From the NCBI RefSeq assembly GCF_002002735.1, contig NZ_MUNY01000035.1, positions 1 through 64,000 on the forward strand: 64,000 nucleotides of DNA, read 5' to 3'. Of this stretch, positions 53,421-62,036 are shown piece after piece (position 1 is the stretch's first letter; every line of letters starts with the position of its first letter). Position numbers and translations under genes: made by a program. The notes beneath the pieces are model-generated. The model saw only the letters and a list, made by a program, of their open reading frames with translations, was not told the origin of the DNA and did not search any database. The stretch comes from Algoriphagus sp. A40. GTDB taxonomy: Bacteria; Bacteroidota; Bacteroidia; Cytophagales; Cyclobacteriaceae.

Positions 53421-53882
53421 TTAAGCTGGACGGTATTTCATCTGCAAACCCATCAGAAAATTACGCAGGACTTGGTCTTTGCATTCACGGAATTGCGATT
53501 GGCTGGGATTACGAAAAAAGGCGCTGAGTTCATGTTTGCTGATGCGGAAATCTCGCAAGCCAAAGACTTCCAGCATGTCCTCTTCCTTGAAGTTGAGTGC
53601 GATTTTGAGTTTGCGGAGGATCATATTGTTATTGATGGATTTTTCGGCTACGGGGATTTGATCATCCTTTTTGCCCCTATTGTGGATAATAAGTCCGTTG
53701 AGAAAAGCAGCCAAATCCTTGTCGTAGAGCTTTTTGAATTCGGGCTCGTCTTCTTTTTTGAGCCAGTGTGCGATTTCCTCTGCAAAAAGTTGTACACCGC
53801 CAAGGGCGAAAATCTCGGACATTTTGTGGTCATGAAAGTGAAAGGTATAGCGGAGGGTGCGAAGGATGTCATTGTTGCTCAT
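53421..53882 (-). CDS. DUF1456 family protein (YehS-like)
   Basis: The ATG at 53882 gives 153 residues beginning MSNNDILRTLRYTFHFHD; a longer reading to 53942 runs into the repeat end and lacks family similarity. Two DUF1456 repeats are visible, each with a LR.L+.AL.F pattern (second at IILRKLKIALNFKEEDMLEVFGL). The function is unknown. The left end of the GxxExxY element lies 55 bases upstream, so its promoter may overlap the repeat. Confidence 0.88.
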   Translation of the reverse strand: MSNNDILRTLRYTFHFHDHKMSEIFALGGVQLFAEEIAHWLKKEDEPEFKKLYDKDLAAFLNGLIIHNRGKKDDQIPVAEKSINNNMILRKLKIALNFKEEDMLEVFGLRDFRISKHELSAFFRNPSQSQFRECKDQVLRNFLMGLQMKYRPA

Positions 53883-53900
53883 GACTGCAAATATATAACT

Positions 53901-53919
53901 CACCGCAGTGGCGCAGAAA
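53901..53919. repeat. Degenerate copy of the GxxExxY element end
   Basis: CACCGCAGTGGCGCAGAAA resembles the first 19 bases of the terminal repeat starting at 53940 (CACCGCAG then CGCA). It lies in the same orientation 39 bases outside the left end. Confidence 0.5.
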
Positions 53920-53937
53920 AAAGCTTCACTTTTTAAA

Positions 53938-54485
53938 TTCACCGCAGAGTCGCAAAGACCGCAGAGAATAATTTTTCGATAAAATTAATTGATTTTCAAA
54001 AAGTTTCAAGAATTATTGAAAATGAACTAAATTTAATATCAGTCCTTTTTATCTAATTTTTACCCTCTTTTTCATGCTTGAAAATGACATTTCTGCTCAA
54101 GTCATTGGTGCTGCAATAGAGGTGCATAAGCATCTCGGTCCTGGTTTGTTAGAGAGTAGCTATGTAGGTTGCCTATTATATGAGCTAAAACAGCGTGGTT
54201 TGACCGTAAAATCTCAAATTCCACTTCCAGTAATTTATAAGGAAGTTGAATTAGAAATTGGGTATCGAATCGATCTTTTGGTTGAAAACAGGGTAATCAT
54301 CGAAATCAAATCAGTCGATCAATTTGATGGAATCCATACAGCACAGCTGTTGACCTACTTAAAGTTGACAAAACTTAAACTTGGATTATTAATCAATTTT
54401 AATTCTGTAAGATTGATCGATGGAGTCAAACGTATAGCAAACAATCTTTAATTTTTCTCTGCGTTCTCTGCGACTCTGCGGTGAA
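53938..54485. mobile_element. Putative 548-bp element: nuclease gene between 31-base inverted repeats
   Basis: The left end (53938-53968) and right end (54455-54485) are inverted repeats identical at 29 of 31 positions, each made of three CGCAGAG words. The tetramer TAAA lies directly outside both ends (53934-53937 and 54486-54489) and may be a target duplication. The only gene inside is the GxxExxY gene at 54074-54451. Whether the unit moves, and by whose enzymes, is unknown. Confidence 0.55.
54074..54451 (+). CDS. GxxExxY protein, PD-(D/E)XK nuclease superfamily
   Basis: The 125-residue protein has the naming motif Gly24-x-x-Glu27-x-x-Tyr30 and the nuclease core Asp67 ... Glu77-x-Lys79 (YRIDLLVENRVIIEIKS). 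The residues needed for a metal-dependent nuclease are present and the length is normal, so it is probably intact. Activity of the family is not established. It is transcribed towards the radical SAM gene. Confidence 0.9.
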   Translation: MLENDISAQVIGAAIEVHKHLGPGLLESSYVGCLLYELKQRGLTVKSQIPLPVIYKEVELEIGYRIDLLVENRVIIEIKSVDQFDGIHTAQLLTYLKLTKLKLGLLINFNSVRLIDGVKRIANNL

Positions 54486-54572
54486 TAAATCTATTCGACC
54501 TCCGCTCAAGTACGGTGAGTTTTTCTTTGAGGTGAATAATCCGATCTTTGGAAAGTCAAAACCATCGATTTC

Positions 54573-56744
54573 GTGCCCACTCGAGTCCTTTTCATCACTC
54601 CGCCTTTTACCCAGCTCAATACTCCCTATCCGGCTACGGCATATCTAAAAGGTTTTCTGAATACCCTTCAGATTCCTTCCAGGCAGGCTGATTTGGGAAT
54701 CGAGGTGATTTTGAGGCTTTTCTCGAAAAAAGGGTTGACTCAGGTTTTTGAAATTGCTGCTCAAAAGTCAGACGGACTTTCGGAAAATTCTGCCCGAATC
54801 CTGAGAATGAAAGATTCTTACCTGCAAACGATCGGAACTGTCATTGATTTTTTCCAGGACAAAAATCCAACCTTGGCCTACCGTATTGCTGAAGGAGATT
54901 TCCTTCCCGAAGCTGGCCGATTTGAGCAGTTGGATGACCTGGATTGGGCATTTGGGTCTCTGGGTGTCCGAGACAAAGCCCGATATTTGGCAACACTCTA
55001 CCTCGAGGATATTGGGGATCTGATCACAGAGGCCGTCGATCCGCATTTTGGATTCAGTCGCTATGCCGAACGGTTGGGAATGTCTGCCTTGACTTTTGAC
55101 GAAATGGAGGAGGCCTTGAATCAACCTCAGAGTCTGATTGATTCGATTTTGTTGGAGCTATTGGAGGAGAAAATTCAGGCCTATCAGCCCGAATCGGTCG
55201 CGTTTTCTGTTCCCTTTCCCGGCAATCTCTATGGAGCGCTCAAGTGTGGACAATACCTTAAGAAATACCATCCCGGGATCAAAATCTGGATGGGTGGAGG
55301 CTACCCCAACACGGAACTCCGCTCACTGAAGGAGCCACGAGTTTTTGATTACGTGGACTTTATTACGTTAGATGACGGAGAAGCGCCGGTTCGTTTGCTG
55401 CTGGAGCATTTGGAAGGAAAAATTCCTCTTTCTGAGCTTAAAAGGACTTTTGTGCGCTTCAATGGGCAGGTAATGTTCCTGAATAATCACGCAATAAAAG
55501 ACTTGCCTCAGCGGGAAGTAGGTACGCCTGATTACAGCGATTTGAGGCTTCAGGATTACCTCTCGGTGATCGAAGTGGCCAATCCCATGCACCGGCTTTG
55601 GAGTGACGGTCGATGGAATAAGCTGACTTTGGCGCATGGTTGCTATTGGGGAAAATGTACTTTCTGCGACATTTCTTTGGATTACATCGGACGCTACGAA
55701 CCGATCAATGCGGCTATTCTCTGCGATCGCATAGAAGAGATCATGGCACAAACCGGTACCAACGGTTTTCATTTTGTCGATGAAGCTGCGCCACCTGCCT
55801 TGATGCGGGATTTGGCGATAGAAATCCTGAGAAGAGAACTGGTGGTGGTCTGGTGGACCAATATCCGCTTTGAGAGCAGTTTCACGGCAGATTTGTGCCG
55901 TTTGCTTCGGGCTTCGGGTTGCATTGCGGTCTCAGGAGGATTGGAAGTGGCTTCGGATCGGCTTTTGGCTTTGATCAAAAAGGGCGTGACGGTCGCTCAA
56001 GTTGCACAGGTGACCAGTCATTTTACCCAAGCGGGCATCATGGTTCACGCCTATCTGATGTATGGTTATCCGACACAAACGGCACAAGAGACGATTGATT
56101 CACTGGAAATGGTCCGTCAGCTTTTTGAGGTCGGAGTCCTGCAGTCGGGATTTTGGCACCGCTTTGCCATGACTGCCCATAGTCCAGTGGGAATTGATCC
56201 TATGGCTTTTGGAGTTAAAAGAACAAATTTGGATAAGGGCACTTTCGCCAACAATGAACTGGATTTTGAAGATTCGGTAGGAGTGGACCATACGCTTTTT
56301 TCTGAAGGACTTCGAAAATCCCTGTTCAATTACATGCATGGGGTAGGATTTGAGGTTCCGCTGAAAAACTGGTTCGATGTCAAGGTGCCACCTACCTCCA
56401 TTCCCAAAAAATACATTGAAAATCAAATCCATAGTGAACCTGCGCCAACATATAAAGATCAAAACCGCATCCTTTGGATAGGTTCACTTCCGGATCTTCA
56501 GGAAACCGAACCAGGCTTATGTGAATTGATCTTCTCTGGGAAAAAGGAAGACTTTGCCATTGAGCTTCCTATGGAGCTTGGGGAATGGGTTTATTGGCTT
56601 TTGGCTGAAGTCAGCTATATCCAGGAATTGAAAACTCTTAAACCAATCCGGCTAAAATACGAGGAGGAATTGGGAGAGTTCGATGCCATGTTGGATTCTG
56701 AAGTTTGGGAAATCCTGAAGGAACACGGATTGTTGGTTTTTTAA
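54573..56744 (+). CDS. B12-binding-type radical SAM protein
   Basis: The 723-residue protein starts at GTG and has an N-terminal B12-binding-like region (about 1-300, with VLFITPPFTQLNTPYPATAYLKGFL and the GGGYPN segment) and a radical SAM domain with Cys357-x4-Cys362-x2-Cys365 (CYWGKCTFC), one residue longer between the first two Cys than the standard CxxxCxxC. HAYLMYGYPTQ follows in the barrel. Substrate unknown; such enzymes methylate or rearrange carbon centres. Transcribed alone; the ORF begins 87 bases after the element end. Confidence 0.88.
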   Translation: MPTRVLFITPPFTQLNTPYPATAYLKGFLNTLQIPSRQADLGIEVILRLFSKKGLTQVFEIAAQKSDGLSENSARILRMKDSYLQTIGTVIDFFQDKNPTLAYRIAEGDFLPEAGRFEQLDDLDWAFGSLGVRDKARYLATLYLEDIGDLITEAVDPHFGFSRYAERLGMSALTFDEMEEALNQPQSLIDSILLELLEEKIQAYQPESVAFSVPFPGNLYGALKCGQYLKKYHPGIKIWMGGGYPNTELRSLKEPRVFDYVDFITLDDGEAPVRLLLEHLEGKIPLSELKRTFVRFNGQVMFLNNHAIKDLPQREVGTPDYSDLRLQDYLSVIEVANPMHRLWSDGRWNKLTLAHGCYWGKCTFCDISLDYIGRYEPINAAILCDRIEEIMAQTGTNGFHFVDEAAPPALMRDLAIEILRRELVVVWWTNIRFESSFTADLCRLLRASGCIAVSGGLEVASDRLLALIKKGVTVAQVAQVTSHFTQAGIMVHAYLMYGYPTQTAQETIDSLEMVRQLFEVGVLQSGFWHRFAMTAHSPVGIDPMAFGVKRTNLDKGTFANNELDFEDSVGVDHTLFSEGLRKSLFNYMHGVGFEVPLKNWFDVKVPPTSIPKKYIENQIHSEPAPTYKDQNRILWIGSLPDLQETEPGLCELIFSGKKEDFAIELPMELGEWVYWLLAEVSYIQELKTLKPIRLKYEEELGEFDAMLDSEVWEILKEHGLLVF

Positions 56745-56745
56745 A

Positions 56746-56776
56746 TTGTCAACGGACGACATACGACAAACCACAG
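56746..56776 (-). repeat. 31-base dispersed intergenic repeat, copy 2
   Basis: The reverse complement matches 41635-41665 at 26 of 31 bases. It lies 2 bases after the radical SAM stop codon. Confidence 0.7.
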
Positions 56777-56945
56777 CTGTTTTTTCAAGACTTTGAGCCA
56801 TTTTTTCAAAGTTTTGGTGTAAAAAGAAATCCCGGAAAAGAATTTGGGGACTATTTTGAAAATGGTCAGGTCTTGAAAAGAAAAGGCAATTTTTCTCTAA
56901 ACAGAATCAGGGAAAAACCTATTGCCTTCAAAATTTAGGCTTTGC

Positions 56946-57040
56946 CAAATCCGAAATCCGAAACATGTGCTGAGCTTGTCGAAGCATCCGAAATCCGAAA
57001 TCCGAAGTCCGAAATCCGAAATCGCAAATCCGAAATCAAA
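56946..57040. repeat. Tandem AAATCCG heptamers with an embedded 21-base word
   Basis: About ten near-perfect copies of AAATCCG run from 56946 to 57040, interrupted at 56966-56986 by TGTGCTGAGCTTGTCGAAGCA's core word (GAGCTTGTCGAAG). Similar AAATC-type runs occur at 36532-36558. The core word is a frequent intergenic repeat in Bacteroidota. Confidence 0.7.
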
Positions 57041-58345
57041 TCATCGATTCGATTCACTGATCCAGTGAAATTGCCTTTCTGTAAGCGGGAAATGCCGGTT
57101 CAGCTTTTTCAAAACAACATGGAGTGAATCCTCCGACTTTTTCCCCTTCAATACCATCCGCCCTTCCTCTGGGATCACCATGTCAAAAGTTACCAACGGT
57201 AGGCTGTCCCAACCCATTAATCTCCATTCGAGTTGGCTTCCCAAGCTATCTGGTTTGTAATTGAAATGAGCGCGGCCATAGCGCATTCTTAGGCTCGAAT
57301 CATTGGCTGAGATGCTCCCAGCCCCATTGTAATCAAAAATCACATCTCTCCAACGCAGCGAATCGGCGAGACTTTCAGGGATGGTGTCGCCGTTTTTTAC
57401 AAAAAGTTCCACATGATACATTCCGGGTTTTATCGGCTCCAAGGTCCGGGAGTTTTCAGCGTGGTATTGCACGAAATAGTTGTAGTAATTGTAAGTTGTG
57501 AAGCCAAAACTCATCAGGATAAAGAAAGCTTTGAGGACGAACCTGCCAGTTTTCTGCCAAGTTTCTTCAAATCTTTTTTCAAAAAGTGAAGAAGGTAAAA
57601 CGGCTTTATTTTGAATGAAAAAGGCAATAAGCCGATCCTTTTCCTGCCAAACCAGGAAAATGCTCGCTATGAGCAAGTTGAGGGAATAAATTTTTACAGG
57701 AATATCATAGCTGAGGTTGAGCATAGCTACATTGGCAAATACCCCAATTGCCAACAAGGCTCCCAATAGTGCCGTTCTCCTCCATATCAACAGCAGAGCA
57801 ACCGTCACCTCCGCTACCCCGGAAAAAATTTGATAAGGTTCGCTGTAGCCGATAAACATCCAGGAAAACCGCATCGGCAGGTAATCTCCAAGTGGTGTGG
57901 CAAGCTGACTCAGATTGGGGAAATACATCTGCATGGCAAATACTTTCAGGATGCCATAGCTGAATGCAATCCCTGCAAGACTATACCGGACAATGAGGCA
58001 CAGCCAATAATGCAGAACAGGGTAGGCGGTTTTTTTTCGGTCAAAAATTGTCCAGATCAGGGCTCCAACAGCTGCTAAAATCAGGTAGGTGCAGAGTTGA
58101 GCCCATCCAAAGCTGGTATCACCACTGCCTCCCATTGGCACAAGAGTGGGCCGGATCTGAAGCAAATGGTCATTCAAAAAATAAACTAACGCATCTAAAG
58201 GAATCGTAATCAGTGCAGGAAGCCAAGTCAAAAAAGGAATGCCACCCAATATGGACAAGGGATTGAAGTAGATGAGGTAGTAGATAAAAGCGAAGCGGAA
58301 AGAAATCAACCCAAACTGGGTCCGTAAGTGGGAATCTTTTTGCAT
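57041..58345 (-). CDS. DoxX-like integral membrane protein
   Basis: The 434-residue protein has about nine hydrophobic helices in its first 290 residues, with FSYGILKVFAMQMYFPNLSQL and MFIGYSEPYQIFSGVAEVTVALLLI as in DoxX-type proteins, and an exported C-terminal domain (about 300-434) rich in beta strands. The function is unknown; the family is linked to redox or membrane stress tolerance. It is transcribed alone. Confidence 0.82.
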   Translation of the reverse strand: MQKDSHLRTQFGLISFRFAFIYYLIYFNPLSILGGIPFLTWLPALITIPLDALVYFLNDHLLQIRPTLVPMGGSGDTSFGWAQLCTYLILAAVGALIWTIFDRKKTAYPVLHYWLCLIVRYSLAGIAFSYGILKVFAMQMYFPNLSQLATPLGDYLPMRFSWMFIGYSEPYQIFSGVAEVTVALLLIWRRTALLGALLAIGVFANVAMLNLSYDIPVKIYSLNLLIASIFLVWQEKDRLIAFFIQNKAVLPSSLFEKRFEETWQKTGRFVLKAFFILMSFGFTTYNYYNYFVQYHAENSRTLEPIKPGMYHVELFVKNGDTIPESLADSLRWRDVIFDYNGAGSISANDSSLRMRYGRAHFNYKPDSLGSQLEWRLMGWDSLPLVTFDMVIPEEGRMVLKGKKSEDSLHVVLKKLNRHFPLTERQFHWISESNR

Positions 58346-58526
58346 AAAAAGGCAGGTTTGCCTTCCAAATTATTGAAAATCAAGAATGTTTTTAAGGTTT
58401 CAGTTACAAAATATCGATAGACCTTAAAATCACTCTCAAAAAAACTCTTAGCTTCCCAAATTGCAAATGAACAGGAGGCTGAAGAGGTTTAAATAATGCC
58501 TAAATTGGAGGTAAATACGTCAAAAA

Positions 58527-59099
58527 ATGGAAAATTCAATTACAGAAAAAAAGAAAGAAAAGGATAAAACGGAGCGTGAGCGACAGACATTTTACCGTGT
58601 TACTTTCAAAAACAACTGTAATTTGCTTCAAATCGCTGACAACAAGGCCAATATCATCATCAGTATCAACGCGCTGGTGATCTCTTCCACAATAGCGATC
58701 CTAGGCTATGGGTCGATGTCCCATTTGATTTCCATCAATTCTGGATTTACGATAGGACCAATCGTTTTATTCTTGGCTGTTATTCTTACTTCCACCATGT
58801 TGGCAGTTCAGGCAGCAAAGCCTTCCATAATCGGAAAAGCCAAAAGCGGGACAATCCAGCCCAAATCCAGTTTGATGTTTTTTGGGGAAAGCTCAAAGTA
58901 TTCGATGGAGGATTACCTGGAAGAGTCGAGAAAGATGTTGGGTGCAAAAGAGACCATTCAGGATCATATGTCCATTTCACTTTATTATCAGGGAAAGGTA
59001 TTGGATCGTAAATACAAATTAATCCGTAAATCCTATGAGGTATTTGTCCTTGGACTGGCTCTTGGGATTTTGATTTTTATCGGGTTTTTAGTGCTTTAA
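58527..59099 (+). CDS. Pycsar-effector-type transmembrane protein (PycTM-like)
   Basis: The 190-residue protein has a charged N-terminus, the segment NCNLLQIADNKANIIISINALVIS (the D-x-KA signature of the DUF5706/PycTM family) leading into helix 1 (about 41-60), helix 2 (about 75-95), a cytoplasmic loop and helix 3 (about 170-190). In Pycsar anti-phage systems such proteins bind cyclic cCMP or cUMP and harm the membrane. No cyclase gene lies beside it, so it is an orphan or serves another role. Confidence 0.8.
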   Translation: MENSITEKKKEKDKTERERQTFYRVTFKNNCNLLQIADNKANIIISINALVISSTIAILGYGSMSHLISINSGFTIGPIVLFLAVILTSTMLAVQAAKPSIIGKAKSGTIQPKSSLMFFGESSKYSMEDYLEESRKMLGAKETIQDHMSISLYYQGKVLDRKYKLIRKSYEVFVLGLALGILIFIGFLVL

Positions 59100-59296
59100 T
59101 CCCTTTGAGGCTAATTAGAGAATATTCTCCTAAAATTGGGTTTGGCTGAGTGAAATCGGAGAAATAGTAATTTTTTGTCCCATTTGAATTTGATTCCAGT
59201 GCAGACAGCCCAATTTCCTCTGAACGGTATTTGGATAAATACTTTAAGGGTGCATATTTACCCTGTACCCATATTACCTAAAATCAGATCTATTTA

Positions 59297-61237
59297 ATGC
59301 TAACCCTTTTTTTGACAATCTGGACGAGTTTTCAGGCACCCCAGTCTTTTCCTGACAGCATTCGACACATTATCTCAACTACCGAAAGTGATTCTGCAAA
59401 GGCCGTACTTTACTACGACTTGGGAAAGCATTATTATGGTTACGAACAGGATACCTCGATCCTCTATGCCCAGAAGTCGATCGAACTAGCCGAAAAACTG
59501 GGACTTGAAAAGGTCAAAGCAAATGCCCTCAATATCATGGGGGTGGCTTTACTGATCAAGTCAGACTATGAAGAGGCTTTGAAAACCCACCTTCATGCGC
59601 TCAAAATCCGGGAAAATCTGAAGGATTCCACAGGGATGCTGGAGTCAAACCTGAATATCGGCAACGTCTATTACCGCAACGGCGAAATGGGAAAAGCGGC
59701 AACGATGTATGAAAAAGCCCTTGTTTATGGTTTGGCAACCAAAAATCTCAGAGGCCAATCCATGATCTACAACAATCTGGCAAACTATCACAAAGACTTG
59801 TGGGCTCAAACCAAAAAGAAGGAGGATTATAACCAGGCGATGGATTACCTTGAAAAATCCCTGGCAATCAAGGAGGAATTAAAAGACAACAATGGTTTGG
59901 TCAAAACTTTGACCCAGCTCTCAGAACTTTATCTTGAAGAGGATCCGGAAAAAGCTAAAGGTTACCTGATTCGGGCATTGAATATAGCAGAGGCCAATCA
60001 GGATATTGAAAACAAGCTCTCGGTCCTGAATGAGCTAAGCAACTATTACCTGAAGGAAAAAAGCTTCGCTTTGGTCCAACAATACGCTTTGGAGGCATAT
60101 AGAATTGCAAAAGGTGCAGGATCACACTTCTATGTCTCTGTTTCTGCTGAGTACTTGGTAGAATCAGCCTTGGGTCAGAATGATTTTAAAAGTGCCTACG
60201 AATATTTGGTGATAAAAAATGACGCTGACCGGGCCGTCTTTAATGACAATCGCCAAAAAATCCGCGAAGAGCTGCTGATAGAATTCGAGACTGAAACCAA
60301 AGAACTCGAGAACCAGCGACTGATTCAGGAACAAGAGTTCCTGGATCTTTCCATTCAGAGAAGAAATGAATTGCTACTCGGAACTGCTGTTTTGATAGGC
60401 ATTTTGATCGCCTTGTTTTGGGGTCAGCGACAGAATCATAGAAAACTCAAACTCGCGCATGACCAACTTGAGGAAGCCCATCAGTTAGCGAAAAGCCAAA
60501 ATGCCCAAATACAGCAACAAGCTGATCGACTTAATATCACAAACTTGGCCTTAATGCAAGCCAACCAGTTTCGGGACAAAATCTTCTCAGTGATTTCCCA
60601 TGACTTGAGATCTCCTTTTTCTTCTCTTCATAGTATCATTCAGCTTTGGGATAAAAACATGCTCTCCGAAGAGGAACTGCATGAAGTCATGCCCTTGATT
60701 GCCAGAGAAACCAATTCCCTTTCCCAAATGCTGAATAACCTGCTTATCTGGTCAAAATCGCAGTTGGGTGCTGACGAAGTTCAACTGAGTGACTTTGATT
60801 TGGGAGACCTCGTAAATGACATTTCCGAGCTGTTTATGCCTCAAGTCAGCCAGAAAAATCTGGAATTCACCCATGAAATTAAATCCGGGTTGAAAGTGAA
60901 TTCTGATCGGGAGCGTCTGAGTTTTATTCTCAGAAACATTCTGATGAATGCCATCAAATTTACCCCGGGAGGAGGGAAGCTTTCCGTTGATTACCCGAAT
61001 TGCAGAGAAATCCGAATCACGGACAGTGGGCAAGGCATGACGCCGGAGATGGTTTCCAAGCTTTTTTCTGACCGGATCAATTCCCAAAAAGGCACAGAAG
61101 GTGAATCCGGAACCGGCATCGGTCTGATGCTGAGCAAGGAATTTGCCGAGACTATCGGTGCCGAAATTCTGGTTGAAAGTGAATTTGGAAAAGGAACGAC
61201 TTTCAGGGTGGTGATGAGGGAGGAGTTTGGGGGATAA
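59297..61237 (+). CDS. TPR-repeat sensor histidine kinase
   Basis: The 646-residue protein starts with a hydrophobic signal, has about seven TPR units (about 40-330: for example ANALNIMGVALLIKSDYEEALKTHLHALKIRENL), one membrane helix (about 355-375), a coiled coil, phospho-acceptor His435 in SVISHDLRSPFSSLH, and a HATPase with LRNILMNAIKFTPGG, DSGQGM and GTGIGLMLSKEF. The N-terminal TPR part would face the periplasm. No response regulator is adjacent. Confidence 0.92.
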   Translation: MLTLFLTIWTSFQAPQSFPDSIRHIISTTESDSAKAVLYYDLGKHYYGYEQDTSILYAQKSIELAEKLGLEKVKANALNIMGVALLIKSDYEEALKTHLHALKIRENLKDSTGMLESNLNIGNVYYRNGEMGKAATMYEKALVYGLATKNLRGQSMIYNNLANYHKDLWAQTKKKEDYNQAMDYLEKSLAIKEELKDNNGLVKTLTQLSELYLEEDPEKAKGYLIRALNIAEANQDIENKLSVLNELSNYYLKEKSFALVQQYALEAYRIAKGAGSHFYVSVSAEYLVESALGQNDFKSAYEYLVIKNDADRAVFNDNRQKIREELLIEFETETKELENQRLIQEQEFLDLSIQRRNELLLGTAVLIGILIALFWGQRQNHRKLKLAHDQLEEAHQLAKSQNAQIQQQADRLNITNLALMQANQFRDKIFSVISHDLRSPFSSLHSIIQLWDKNMLSEEELHEVMPLIARETNSLSQMLNNLLIWSKSQLGADEVQLSDFDLGDLVNDISELFMPQVSQKNLEFTHEIKSGLKVNSDRERLSFILRNILMNAIKFTPGGGKLSVDYPNCREIRITDSGQGMTPEMVSKLFSDRINSQKGTEGESGTGIGLMLSKEFAETIGAEILVESEFGKGTTFRVVMREEFGG

Positions 61238-61382
61238 GGTGAAAATGGAAGTTCGCCGATGCATTGTCTTCACCATCTTTCTGTGAAGCCAAATGAAGTG
61301 ATGATATTGGCAAAACCATTTGTTTTTGACATTCTGTCAAACATGCCCTTCACGAACTCCGGATCATATATTTCAGTGCTGT

Positions 61383-61871
61383 TCATTCAATGTTGAAGGA
61401 TGTGAAGCCTTTGTCAACGACGAAAGTTTTATTCAGTTTGTCATGCCAGCCCTGCTTTTTCTTGTCAAATAGGATCCAAATAAAACCTAGGGAAAAAATC
61501 GCGATAGAGACTGTTTTGCTAACATTTCTCCTCGCCGATTTATTTAAATCCATTCTGTTGCCAAACTCATCAACTACTCTGATACCCATTAACCTTTTTC
61601 CAAGTGTACCTTGGGTTGGCGATGCTTCCAGAGGAATACAATATAGAATCCAGGCAATGAAAGAAATATTCCTGATCCAGTTTCTTTGCTTCAAAAACTC
61701 GATTCTTGCTAATAGATCTCCTTTTTGACTGAAGTAATTCTCAAGCACTCCGTCAAAGCCCAAGAAGAAATAAAAGAATCCTGTGACAATGACAACGATC
61801 AGGAGGATGTCAATTAAGTAGGCAATTAATCGCTCACCACTGGTAGCTAGATGTTTGTAGATTTCTATCAT
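61383..61871 (-). CDS. RDD family membrane protein
   Basis: The 162-residue protein has the RDD pattern: an Arg near the first helix (SGERLIAYLIDILLIVVIVTGFFYF, with Asp), a second helix (about 67-83, SFIAWILYCIPLEA) and TQGTLGKRLMGIRVVDEFG. A third helix precedes a Lys-rich tail (DKKKQGWHDKLNKTFVV). Function unknown; some family members transport ions. Confidence 0.88.
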   Translation of the reverse strand: MIEIYKHLATSGERLIAYLIDILLIVVIVTGFFYFFLGFDGVLENYFSQKGDLLARIEFLKQRNWIRNISFIAWILYCIPLEASPTQGTLGKRLMGIRVVDEFGNRMDLNKSARRNVSKTVSIAIFSLGFIWILFDKKKQGWHDKLNKTFVVDKGFTSFNIE

Positions 61872-61980
61872 TTTGACTAGTTGAATTTTGTTTAACCCGG
61901 ATTTTGCTCAAATTCTCGATTCCGAGTTGGGAGTTTTTCTTCATGTTTAGCGGGCAATTTGCTGATTTCCCAAAACTGAA

Positions 61981-62004
61981 AAAATACCCTATTGAGGGTA
62001 TTTT
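61981..62004 (-). terminator. Terminator of the polysaccharide deacetylase gene
   Basis: AAAATACCCT (61981-61990) and AGGGTATTTT (61995-62004) form a perfect 10-bp stem around ATTG with A/T runs on both sides, 33 bases after the minus-strand stop. Confidence 0.85.
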
Positions 62005-62036
62005 TGGATTATTTTCAGGAAGAAGAAAAGCGAATC

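Noticed and set aside
53883-53942. N-terminal extension of the DUF1456 protein
   Set aside because: The extra 20 residues are read from the degenerate repeat; the family begins at the inner Met.
54526-54550. TTTG and GATCTTTG before the radical SAM gene as a promoter
   Set aside because: The spacing is 13 bases, too short for the TTTG / TAnnTTTG pair, and the -7 word lacks the leading TA.
57282-57600. Pycsar cyclase among the neighbours of the 58527 gene
   Set aside because: The upstream protein is a DoxX-like membrane protein with no cyclase motif.
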